Assembly (NCBI RefSeq): GCF_036182465.1
Contig: NZ_CP108081.1
Coordinates: 2,232,001-2,296,000, forward strand
Source of the DNA: Streptomyces sp. NBC_00258
GTDB lineage: Bacteria; Actinomycetota; Actinomycetes; Streptomycetales; Streptomycetaceae
DNA length: 64,000 nt
Direction: 5' to 3'
Both the position numbers and the translations under genes were made by a program. Under the pieces are notes generated by a model. It was given only the letters and a program-made list of their open reading frames with translations. It did no database searches and had not been told where the DNA came from. The first letter of the stretch is position 1. Every line of letters starts with the position of its first letter. Shown one piece after another: positions 41,099-47,921 of the stretch.

Positions 41099-42757
41099 TC
41101 AGTTGTTGGCGGCGTAGTCCTTGGCGTACTCCTCGGCCATTCTGTCGCCACCCCGCTGCCGCCAGGTCTTGACGGTGGCGTCCCATTCGGACAGCGGTGT
41201 CCGCCCCGCGATGATCCCGGTGGCGGTGTCCTTGAGGAGCGTTTCGAGTGTGGTGCCCTGGGCGGTGTACGTCCGGGACTGGAGCCCGTACGAGGCGTTG
41301 CGGATGGCGTGCGGAACCGTCTTCACCTGCCATGCGTGCAGTGCCTTCACGGCGTCGGGCATACCGGGCACGAACAGAGCCTGGGGTCCTTCGGCGAGGT
41401 ACTTCAGCGGCAGGTTGGTGTTGTTCTCGACCTGCCCGAGTGCGTTGGGCTCGGGCGAACCGTCCTTGGCCCGGGTGAAGTGGGTGCCCTCCACGCCGTA
41501 GTGGACGAGTTCCCACTCCTTGCTGCCGAACGGAGCCGCGAGGTAGTCGAGGATGCGCAGCAGCAGCTGCACGCGCTCCTTCTTGGCCTTCTTGACGACG
41601 GTGTAGCCGAACGAGCGGCGTGCCCCGACGATCCCGCCGGGCGTACCGCCCACGCTGTACGGCAGAGCGGGCGCGGGGGTGTATTTGCGGCCCTTCTCCA
41701 AGAACTTGGGGAGGTAGCCGCCGAACCCGTCCTGCAGCGAGCCGACCGTGCCGTTGTAGTAGAGGGCGATCATGTCGATCTGGGAGATGGACGTCGCGTC
41801 GGGGTGGTACGAGCCCGCCTTGCGCAGTCCGAGCTGGAAGTCGAGCATCTGCTTGTACCGCTCGTCGGCCACGACCGGCAGGAACGTACCGTCGTCCTTC
41901 ACCGACCAGCCCCGGGCGTGCACACCGTGCGCCGCCGAGTGGAACCCGTCCCCGAACACGGATCCGACCGCGGCCCCCAGGGCGTACTTCTTCCCGCCGG
42001 TGCCCCTCTTGGCGACCGCCGCGAAGTCCTGGTCGGTCCAGCCGTCCTTCATCCCGGCGTCCTCGAAGTACTCCTCGTTCAGCCAGAGGGTGGAGCCGGG
42101 CAGCGGTCGTTCCAGGGGGATGCCGTATATACGGCCGCCGATCCGGCCCATGTCGCGCCACGCGTGCGTCGGGATGTTCGCGAGGTTCGGGTAGTCCTCG
42201 ACCGCGTCCCCGGAGAGGAACGGCGTGAGGTCCTCGGCACGCCGCTGCACGAACTGGGCCTCGCGGGGCAGCGCGAACCCGGAGAAGATGTTGATGATGT
42301 CCGGGAGTTCACCCGGATCGCCCGCCATCACGGTGGCCATCTTCTTCTGGTAGTCGGTCTGCGAGATGACCGTGTACTCGATCTTCACGCCGAGCGCCTT
42401 CTCCACGGCCTGCCAGAACTTGTTGGCCGAGGCGGGCTTCGGCGGCGTACCGAACGACACCGACATCACCTTGACGGTGGAGCCGTCTCCCGGGGTGCGG
42501 GACACCGACCGCGCCAGGTCCGCCGGGTAGGAGACGTAACCGGGCTGGACCCCCTCCGCGGTGGGCGCAAGATCCGGCTTCGGACCCGCGAAGGCCTTGT
42601 ACGCGGGCCAGGGGGCAAGCTTCTTGCCCGCGTTGGACACCCCGTCACCCCCGGACTCCGTGGAACAGCCGGTCAGCCCGGCCGGAGCCGCAAGCGCAAC
42701 GGCACCCACGGCAGCGGTACGCATCAGGGCACGACGGGACAGCGGTGTACTGGACAT
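41099..42757 (-). CDS. Sugar ABC transporter substrate-binding lipoprotein
   Basis: A 552-residue family 1-type extracellular binding protein, long as in LplA-like proteins for oligosaccharides. The N-terminus has a Tat-like SRRALMRTA motif, a hydrophobic stretch and the lipobox LTGC. The start (MSSTPLSRRALM) is at 42757. It partners the two LplB/LplC-like permeases encoded upstream. The sugar is unknown; DUF2264 in the operon suggests a plant-polysaccharide-derived oligosaccharide, which is inference. Confidence 0.9.
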   Translation of the reverse strand: MSSTPLSRRALMRTAAVGAVALAAPAGLTGCSTESGGDGVSNAGKKLAPWPAYKAFAGPKPDLAPTAEGVQPGYVSYPADLARSVSRTPGDGSTVKVMSVSFGTPPKPASANKFWQAVEKALGVKIEYTVISQTDYQKKMATVMAGDPGELPDIINIFSGFALPREAQFVQRRAEDLTPFLSGDAVEDYPNLANIPTHAWRDMGRIGGRIYGIPLERPLPGSTLWLNEEYFEDAGMKDGWTDQDFAAVAKRGTGGKKYALGAAVGSVFGDGFHSAAHGVHARGWSVKDDGTFLPVVADERYKQMLDFQLGLRKAGSYHPDATSISQIDMIALYYNGTVGSLQDGFGGYLPKFLEKGRKYTPAPALPYSVGGTPGGIVGARRSFGYTVVKKAKKERVQLLLRILDYLAAPFGSKEWELVHYGVEGTHFTRAKDGSPEPNALGQVENNTNLPLKYLAEGPQALFVPGMPDAVKALHAWQVKTVPHAIRNASYGLQSRTYTAQGTTLETLLKDTATGIIAGRTPLSEWDATVKTWRQRGGDRMAEEYAKDYAANN

Positions 42758-42797
42758 ACGTGTTCTCTCCCAGCTCTGGAGGAATGGGTGGGACCGG

Positions 42798-42881
42798 CGC
42801 GTCCCTTCAGGGGCGCGGGGCTGTGTCGATGTGCGGCTCCGCCGCGTGGGCGCGACCAGCCCTCACCGGCCGGCAGCCGGC
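42798..42881 (-). repeat. Second copy of the GC-rich dispersed hairpin
   Basis: GTCCCTTCAGGGGCGCGGGG followed, after an insert, by GGCGCGACCAGCCCTCACC. Both blocks match the element at 18903-18950. It lies in the 158-base gap between the permease and binding-protein genes and could set relative expression within the operon. Confidence 0.5.
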
Positions 42882-42915
42882 ATACCGCACAAGGAGCGCC
42901 GCACCAGCAAGGCGC

Positions 42916-43803
42916 TCAACTCTTGATGGCCCCGGTGAGCACGCCCTTGGTGAAGTACTTCTGCAGGAACGGGTAGATCAAGAGAATCGGCACCGTGGCC
43001 ATCACCAGCACAGCCATCTGCACGGTCTGCGGAGCATTGACGGCGCCCTCACTGGTCGCGGTGTCCGTGAGCCCCGACCCGGCAACCACATACGTGCGCA
43101 GCACCTGTTGAAGCGGCCAGTGGTCGCTCTCCAGGTACAGCGAGGCGTAGAACCACGAGTTCCAGTACGCCACCGCGTAGAAGAGACCGACGACGGCGAG
43201 CGCGGCCTTGGACAGCGGCAGCACCACGGACCACAGCACCCGCCAGTCCCCCGCGCCGTCCAGCCGTGAGGCCTCGTACAACTCCTCGGGTATCGACTGG
43301 AAGAAGCCGCGCAGGACCACGAGGTTGAACACGTTGATCAGCACGGGGAAGATCAGCGAGCCGTACGAGTCCAGCAGCCCCAGCTCCTTGACCAGCAGGA
43401 AGCTGGGGATCATGCCGGGCGGGAAGAGGAACGTGAACAGGACGAGGAGCAGCACGGGCCGGCCGCCGAAGACGCCGGGGCGCGACAGGGCATAGGCGAG
43501 CGTGACCGTGCAGAAGAGGCTGAACAGGGTGCCGACGACGGTCACGCCCGCGCTGACGCCTAGCGCATGGGTGACGATGCCGCCGTCGAGGATGTCGCGG
43601 TACGCCTTGAGGGTCGGCTCGGTCGGCCACAGCACCCAGCCGCCGTTGTCGACGACCTCCTCGGGCGAGGCGAGCGAGGTCGAGAGGATCACCAGGAACG
43701 GCACGCAGACCAGGAGGACGACGGCCACGAGCGCGACGGCCTTCGCCGCCTGGGTCAGGGGCCGGGGTTTCTCCATCCAGGCGGGACGGGCATGGGCACT
43801 CAC
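42916..43803 (-). CDS. Carbohydrate ABC permease (LplC/MalG-like)
   Basis: A 295-residue permease from GTG 43803 (MSAHARPAWMEKPRPL); its start overlaps the previous stop as GTGA. Six membrane segments are visible and the EAA loop is EELYEASRLDGAGDWRVLWS. The C-terminus TKGVLTGAIKS is typical of LplC-like permeases. It forms the membrane channel with the next gene's product. Confidence 0.92.
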   Translation of the reverse strand: MSAHARPAWMEKPRPLTQAAKAVALVAVVLLVCVPFLVILSTSLASPEEVVDNGGWVLWPTEPTLKAYRDILDGGIVTHALGVSAGVTVVGTLFSLFCTVTLAYALSRPGVFGGRPVLLLVLFTFLFPPGMIPSFLLVKELGLLDSYGSLIFPVLINVFNLVVLRGFFQSIPEELYEASRLDGAGDWRVLWSVVLPLSKAALAVVGLFYAVAYWNSWFYASLYLESDHWPLQQVLRTYVVAGSGLTDTATSEGAVNAPQTVQMAVLVMATVPILLIYPFLQKYFTKGVLTGAIKS

Positions 43804-44795
43804 TTGTAGACCCCCTGTTCGCCGAGGCGGTGGGCGACCTTGTTGGCCGCGTAGACGAGCAGGGCGCCGATCACGCCCTTGAACAGGCCCGCGGCGGCGG
43901 CGAATCCGTAGTCGCCGCCGACCATGCCCTGGTAGTAGACGAAGGTGTCGATGATCTCGGCGGCCTCGGGGCCGACCGCGTCGCGCTGGAGCAGCATCTG
44001 CTCGAACCCGACGGAGAGGATGTCGCCGAGCCGCATGATGAGCAGCAGGACGATCACCGGGCGGATCGCGGGCAGGGTGACGTGCCAGAAGCGCCGCCAG
44101 GGTCCTGCGCCGTCGATGGCGGCGGCCTCGTACTGCTGCTCGTCGACCTGGGAGAGCGCGGCGAGGAAGATGATCGTGCCCCAGCCGGCGTCCTTCCAGA
44201 TCACCTGGGCGACGGTGAGCGGTCTGAAGGCGTCGGGGTTGCCGATGATGTCGACGGTGCTCAGGCCCGCGTCGCCGAGGTAGCCGTTCACCAGCCCCGT
44301 GTCGCCGAGGACCTGCTGGAACAGGGCGACCACGATCACCCATGAGATGAAGTGCGGCAGATACGCCACCGACTGCACGAAGCGACGGACGGTGGTCCAG
44401 GTCAGGGTGTGCAGGAGCAGGGCGAGGGCGAGCGGTACGGGGAAGTAGAAGACGATCTGGAGGACCGCGATCCAGAGGGTGTTGAGGACCGCGTCCCAGA
44501 ACTCGGCGTCCTGGAACATCCGTTGGAAGTTGCCGAGGCCCACCCATGGACTGCCCCAGATGCCGTCGAACGGTACGTAGTCCTTGAACGCGATGACGTT
44601 GCCGGCCAGGGCGCCGTAGTGGAACAGCAGGAAGTAGCCGAGCCCGGGGAGCATCAGCAGGAACAGGGCCCGGTTCCTCCGGCTCCCGCTTCTGCGGCTC
44701 TGAAAACCTTTTCTCCTCCTGAACGCACCGGTCGGACGGCGGCGGGGTGGGGTCACCGCCTCCGTACCTGCACGCTCCCGCACCACCGCGGCCAC
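43800..44795 (-). CDS. Carbohydrate ABC permease (LplB-like)
   Basis: A 331-residue permease from GTG 44795 with GGAGG four bases upstream. About 35 basic cytoplasmic residues precede the first helix (LFLLMLPGLGYFLLFHYGAL). The EAA loop is QYEAAAIDGAGPWRRFWHVT. It is the first gene of the five-gene operon (permease, permease, binding protein, LacI, DUF2264). No ATPase is encoded, as in many Streptomyces sugar systems served by the shared ATPase MsiK. Confidence 0.9.
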   Translation of the reverse strand: MAAVVRERAGTEAVTPPRRRPTGAFRRRKGFQSRRSGSRRNRALFLLMLPGLGYFLLFHYGALAGNVIAFKDYVPFDGIWGSPWVGLGNFQRMFQDAEFWDAVLNTLWIAVLQIVFYFPVPLALALLLHTLTWTTVRRFVQSVAYLPHFISWVIVVALFQQVLGDTGLVNGYLGDAGLSTVDIIGNPDAFRPLTVAQVIWKDAGWGTIIFLAALSQVDEQQYEAAAIDGAGPWRRFWHVTLPAIRPVIVLLLIMRLGDILSVGFEQMLLQRDAVGPEAAEIIDTFVYYQGMVGGDYGFAAAAGLFKGVIGALLVYAANKVAHRLGEQGVYK

Positions 44796-44829
44796 GGAAC
44801 CTCCTCGCCTCTGGCTGTTGGGTGAGGGG

Positions 44830-44858
44830 AAATTAAAACGTTTCCAATGCGGGGTCAA
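44830..44858 (-). promoter_or_regulatory. Promoter of the sugar ABC operon with embedded LacI operator
   Basis: On the minus strand TTGACC (44853-44858) and TAATTT (44830-44835) are 17 bases apart, a near-consensus pair. The operator TTGGAAACGTTTTAA (44833-44847) fills the spacer and overlaps the -10, so repressor binding would block RNA polymerase. Confidence 0.8.
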
Positions 44859-44921
44859 CACTTCTGACACAGACCGGTAGTTGGCCTTGGTGCGGGCGGC
44901 CCGCCGACCTGCGGAGATCGC

Positions 44922-45650
44922 TTAAAACGTTTTCGTGGGCTGTCGTGTGAGCCGCTGGAGGTATGCGTGGAGAGCGGCCGAGCCCTCCAGGCGGCTCCGG
45001 CTCCGCAGGTGCAACTCGCGCTCCCTGCCCGCCAGTTCTGCCCGTACGCGCTCGGGGCTGCCGGTGGTGCGCAGTTCGGCCAGGACCGACTCGATGGTGG
45101 AGAACGGGTGGTGACCGCGCCTCAGCAGCGCCACGATCTGGGCCAGCCGCGCTTCGGACGCGGAGTAGCGGCGGTATCCGGTGACCTTCTCCCGCGTGGG
45201 CCGCAACAGGCCGCGCGTCTCCCACAGGCGCAGTACGGGTGTCTGCACCCCGATGGCGTCGGCCACCTCACCGATGCGCATCCCGCCACGGTCCCGGTCC
45301 GGCGGCTCGGTCTCGTGGGTGATCAGCGTGTCCAGGGCCCTGATGACCTCGGCGAGTTCGGTGCGCTCCCGGTGCAGCTCGGCGTGGCTCTCGTCGAGTA
45401 CGGCGAGTGCGGTCTCCAGGTCGCCGCCGTGCACGGCACGCATGATCGCGCCGGTCGTCGGCCAGCCGTGCCCGACGGCCAGCGCACGGCCGGCCCTGAG
45501 CGCTTCGGCGTGTGCGGTCGTGAACACGCGGTAGCCACTGTCCGTGCGCTCGACGGGCGGCAGGATGCCCGTCTCCACGTAGTTGCGGACCTGCTGCGTC
45601 GAGATACCGGCCTCACGCGCGAGGTCGACGGCCCGCAGTCGGTCGCCCAC
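44922..45650 (-). CDS. MerR-family regulator with two HTH domains
   Basis: A 242-residue protein containing two MerR winged-helix regions. The first is at about 5-70 (AVDLAREAGISTQQVRNYVE, then TDSGYRVF) and the second at about 125-190 (MRIGEVADAIGVQTPVLRLW, then VTGYRRYSASEARLAQIVAL). Between them is a helical linker. Single-HTH MerR proteins bind as dimers, so this may bind as a pseudo-dimer or bridge two sites. The closest described relatives are TioE-type regulators. No cysteine-based metal site is visible. Confidence 0.85.
   Translation of the reverse strand: MGDRLRAVDLAREAGISTQQVRNYVETGILPPVERTDSGYRVFTTAHAEALRAGRALAVGHGWPTTGAIMRAVHGGDLETALAVLDESHAELHRERTELAEVIRALDTLITHETEPPDRDRGGMRIGEVADAIGVQTPVLRLWETRGLLRPTREKVTGYRRYSASEARLAQIVALLRRGHHPFSTIESVLAELRTTGSPERVRAELAGRERELHLRSRSRLEGSAALHAYLQRLTRQPTKTF
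44931..44945. promoter_or_regulatory. Second LacI-type operator
   Basis: CTTAAAACGTTTTCG contains the perfect palindrome AAAACGTTTT. It lies inside the last codons of the MerR gene, about 98 bases from the first operator, a distance that could permit looping. Confidence 0.65.
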
Positions 45651-45823
45651 CCGGTCTCCTCAGCCTGCCGCTTCACCATGATTTGAGGGTTACAGAGTAG
45701 GCCATGGGCCTGAACTGGCACGAACTCGGGGCAAGTCTCAAGAAGCACTTCAATGAAACGATTGAAGGAGAGCACACCGGAACCGGACCGGGAAAACAGG
45801 ACCAGGAAGAGGAGAGCCTCGCC

Positions 45824-46015
45824 ATGAAGTTCGTACTCGAAGTCGACATGGGCGACACCGCCTGGGAGGGGAACGCCGCGCGGGAGCTGGGGCGGATCCT
45901 GCGCTACTGGGGAGGGAACCTCCAGCACTACGAGCTGAAGCCCGGCGACGGGGCGGCCGTCTCCGACTCCGACTACCGCGAAGTGGGTTCCTGGAGCATC
46001 ACCGCTTCGGCATGA
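45824..46015 (+). CDS. Small conserved-type hypothetical protein
   Basis: A 63-residue protein from ATG 45824, chosen for AGGAAGAGGAGAG upstream; the open frame extends back to 45704. It begins MKFVLEVDMGDTAWEG and has the look of a small single-domain alpha/beta protein (ARELGRILRYWGGNLQHYEL). No signal or membrane segment. Function unknown. It is divergent from the MerR gene and may be its target. Confidence 0.6.
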   Translation: MKFVLEVDMGDTAWEGNAARELGRILRYWGGNLQHYELKPGDGAAVSDSDYREVGSWSITASA

Positions 46016-46065
46016 CGCCGAGCCCGGCTCCGGATTGACGCCGGGGCCGTCCCGGGAATGACGCC

Positions 46066-46106
46066 GGGGCCGGCGGAGACGGCCCCACTCCGTCTCCGCC
46101 GGCCCC
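46066..46106. terminator. Strong bidirectional terminator hairpin
   Basis: GGGGCCGGCGGAGACGG pairs perfectly with CCGTCTCCGCCGGCCCC (17 bp, 7-base loop), between the small gene and the convergent inhibitor gene. Confidence 0.85.
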
Positions 46107-46209
46107 TGTTGCGAGATCGCATGGCACTCCGCGAGGGGACCCGCACTCCCCATCCGCATCCGCGGGCCTCCGTCGACGCACATCGGCGAACCGCGCGATC
46201 CCGGTCTCT

Positions 46210-46641
46210 TTAGAACGTGAAGACGCTCGCCCCGTAGGCGTTCTTCACGCACTCGTTGGAGAAGGTGCGTTCATAGGACACCCGCTTGCCCTGCCAGACG
46301 CCGTCGACCGTGACGACGACGGGATCGTATTCGCGGGTGCACATGGCGTCGGCTCTGCCTGGCAGGGTACTGAAGTCCCCTCCGGACGCCCGGAGTTCGG
46401 CGCAGGCCGACGCCGCGGCCGGGTGGGTTCCCGAGGCGGTCGGCGCACAGGTCAGGGTGACCGCGCGTTCGGGAGCGGCGTCGGCCTTGATCTCGCCGTG
46501 GCCCACGGTGAGCACCAGGGAGGAGGGGGCGTAGAGGGAGTTCGGCGAGGGGGCGGCGGCGAGGGCGGTCCCGGTGAGGGGTCCGCATACGGCTGTGGCC
46601 GTCAGCGTGATCGTCGCTGCCCAGCGCGCGGTGTTCGGCAT
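46210..46641 (-). CDS. Streptomyces subtilisin inhibitor (SSI) family protease inhibitor
   Basis: A 143-residue secreted protein from ATG 46641 (GGAAGG nine bases upstream). The signal peptide is about 1-30 (cut near ALAAA). The mature part has the SSI pattern SLYAPSSLVLTVGHGE and four cysteines (65, 80, 101, 131) matching the two SSI disulfides. The reactive loop reads MCTREYDP where SSI has MCPMVYDP, so P1 is Arg103 rather than Met. Arg at P1 targets trypsin-like proteases. Such inhibitors control secreted proteases during growth and differentiation. Confidence 0.93.
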   Translation of the reverse strand: MPNTARWAATITLTATAVCGPLTGTALAAAPSPNSLYAPSSLVLTVGHGEIKADAAPERAVTLTCAPTASGTHPAAASACAELRASGGDFSTLPGRADAMCTREYDPVVVTVDGVWQGKRVSYERTFSNECVKNAYGASVFTF

Positions 46642-46948
46642 TGTGTGCATCCTTCCGCTCGGTTGGTTGCCGCCGGCTCGGTCGAGTGCCGGTGCGGCGA
46701 GCGCGAGTCTGCCGAGTCCGCGACGGAAACACACGTCGACCCCACGCGTTTCAGTAACCTTGCGTATTGAATCAGTGGCGCGAAGTTACGGAATTCGAAC
46801 ACGCCGACCCCGGAGTTGAGCGGACCCTGCGTCACCGGACGGACACGCTGGCCGGATATGCACTGCTCAGCAATAGGCCTGAAACATTCCGCTTCCAGCT
46901 GAGCGCTTGCCTCTTGCGCCCGGGCCGCAGGCGAGTAATCGTCATTAC
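46642..46948. other. 307-base intergenic region with no recognised gene
   Basis: Lies between the divergent SSI gene and the next gene. Short open frames here have atypical composition and no ribosome sites. It presumably holds promoters for both neighbours, but no clear -35/-10 pair was identified. Confidence 0.5.
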
Positions 46949-47521
46949 ATGATTACAGCCGAACAGCACGAGAAATTGCGCGGCTGGTTCGCCGGCCGTC
47001 TGCCCGACGACCTCTTCGAGAGCCTCGGTGAGGTCACGGTCGACCGCGAGGAGATCACCGTCATCGGCCGCATCCCCGAACCCCGGCTCACCGAGAGCGC
47101 CTCGGACGCCGAGCGGGAGGCGGCCGTCGGCTCCCGGATCCAGGAGTTCCGCGAGCGCACCCGCGACGCCCGGGTCGCCGTGGCCCGCGAGGCCGAGCAC
47201 CGTTTCGGCAAGAAGGTCTCGTGGGGTGTGGAGTGCGGCGGTGAGCGCGCCCTGTTCACACATGTCGCGGCACCCGTGATGACCCGGCTGCGACAGCCCC
47301 AGCGACAGGTCCTCGACACCCTGATCGCCGCCGGCGTCGCCCGCAGCCGCAGCGACGCGCTCGCCTGGTGCGTCCGCCTCGTCGAGCGCCATGCGGACGA
47401 CTGGCTCACGGAGTTGCGGGACTCCCTGGAGCACGTGCAGCGGGTTCGCGCGCAGGGGCCCGACGCGCCGGGACCCATTGCCGAGGACGCGGGCCCCGAG
47501 GACACTCCGACCGACGGCTGA
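46949..47521 (+). CDS. Hypothetical protein with RHH-like C-terminal segment
   Basis: A 190-residue soluble protein from ATG 46949. I do not recognise a named family. The middle is charged (SDAEREAAVGSRIQEFRERT). The segment VLDTLIAAGVARSRSDALAW resembles the ribbon-helix-helix pattern of small DNA-binding proteins, followed by a helix (CVRLVERHADDWLTELRDSL). The last 30 residues are Pro/Asp-rich and likely disordered. A regulator role is possible but unproven. A small peptide gene follows 42 bases downstream. Confidence 0.7.
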   Translation: MITAEQHEKLRGWFAGRLPDDLFESLGEVTVDREEITVIGRIPEPRLTESASDAEREAAVGSRIQEFRERTRDARVAVAREAEHRFGKKVSWGVECGGERALFTHVAAPVMTRLRQPQRQVLDTLIAAGVARSRSDALAWCVRLVERHADDWLTELRDSLEHVQRVRAQGPDAPGPIAEDAGPEDTPTDG

Positions 47522-47563
47522 CACCTGAGCCGATCCGGAAAACGACTTCAACGGGAGGACTTC

Positions 47564-47662
47564 ATGCGCAAAGCGGTCAACAGCCTCCGAGCACGGCTGA
47601 CCGTGCTCGTGCTGCTCGCCTGCGGGTTCGCGGCTCTGGCGCCCGTGAGCAACGGCCCGTGA
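47564..47662 (+). CDS. Tiny membrane peptide
   Basis: A 32-residue open frame starting MRKAVNSLRARL, then a single hydrophobic helix (TVLVLLACGFAALAPV). GGGAGGA lies five bases before the ATG, a strong ribosome site that supports real translation. A basic N-terminus with one helix fits a small membrane protein or a signal-like peptide. Function unknown. Confidence 0.55.
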   Translation: MRKAVNSLRARLTVLVLLACGFAALAPVSNGP

Positions 47663-47732
47663 CGGCCATGCTCGCCTGAGGACCATCACCAGCCGTCAGA
47701 CCGTGCGATTCATCCACTGACGACCGCGAAGA

Positions 47733-47747
47733 TGGACGGTCCGTCCA
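47733..47747. promoter_or_regulatory. Palindromic operator upstream of the NCS1 permease
   Basis: TGGACGG-T-CCGTCCA, perfect 7-bp arms about a single base. It resembles GntR-family operators (TGGAC..GTCCA). It lies about 175 bases before the permease start, and a possible -10 (TAGCTT, 47773-47778) follows. Confidence 0.5.
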
Positions 47748-47921
47748 CTGGTGCGGTGCCCGGTCCGCCCCTTAGCTTCGGCAGATCACCGCACCAAGGG
47801 ACGGCTTCCCCGCGCTCCGCGCACCCCAGCGACAGCGACACGCCGTCCGGCCAGCCGCGTCACCACGCGCTCCCCCGCCCTGCCGCCCCTCGGGGTGTCG
47901 GTCCTTCGCTGGAGCCCCTCC

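Noticed and set aside
39899..42976. 1025-codon plus-strand frame opposite LacI and the sugar-binding protein
   Set aside because: Antisense shadow; LacI HTH and lipobox are on the minus strand.
19074..46641. Protease at 19074 and SSI-type inhibitor at 46210 as an enzyme-inhibitor pair
   Set aside because: They are 27 kb apart and the inhibitor's Arg P1 does not point to a streptogrisin A/B-like enzyme; no sequence evidence links them.
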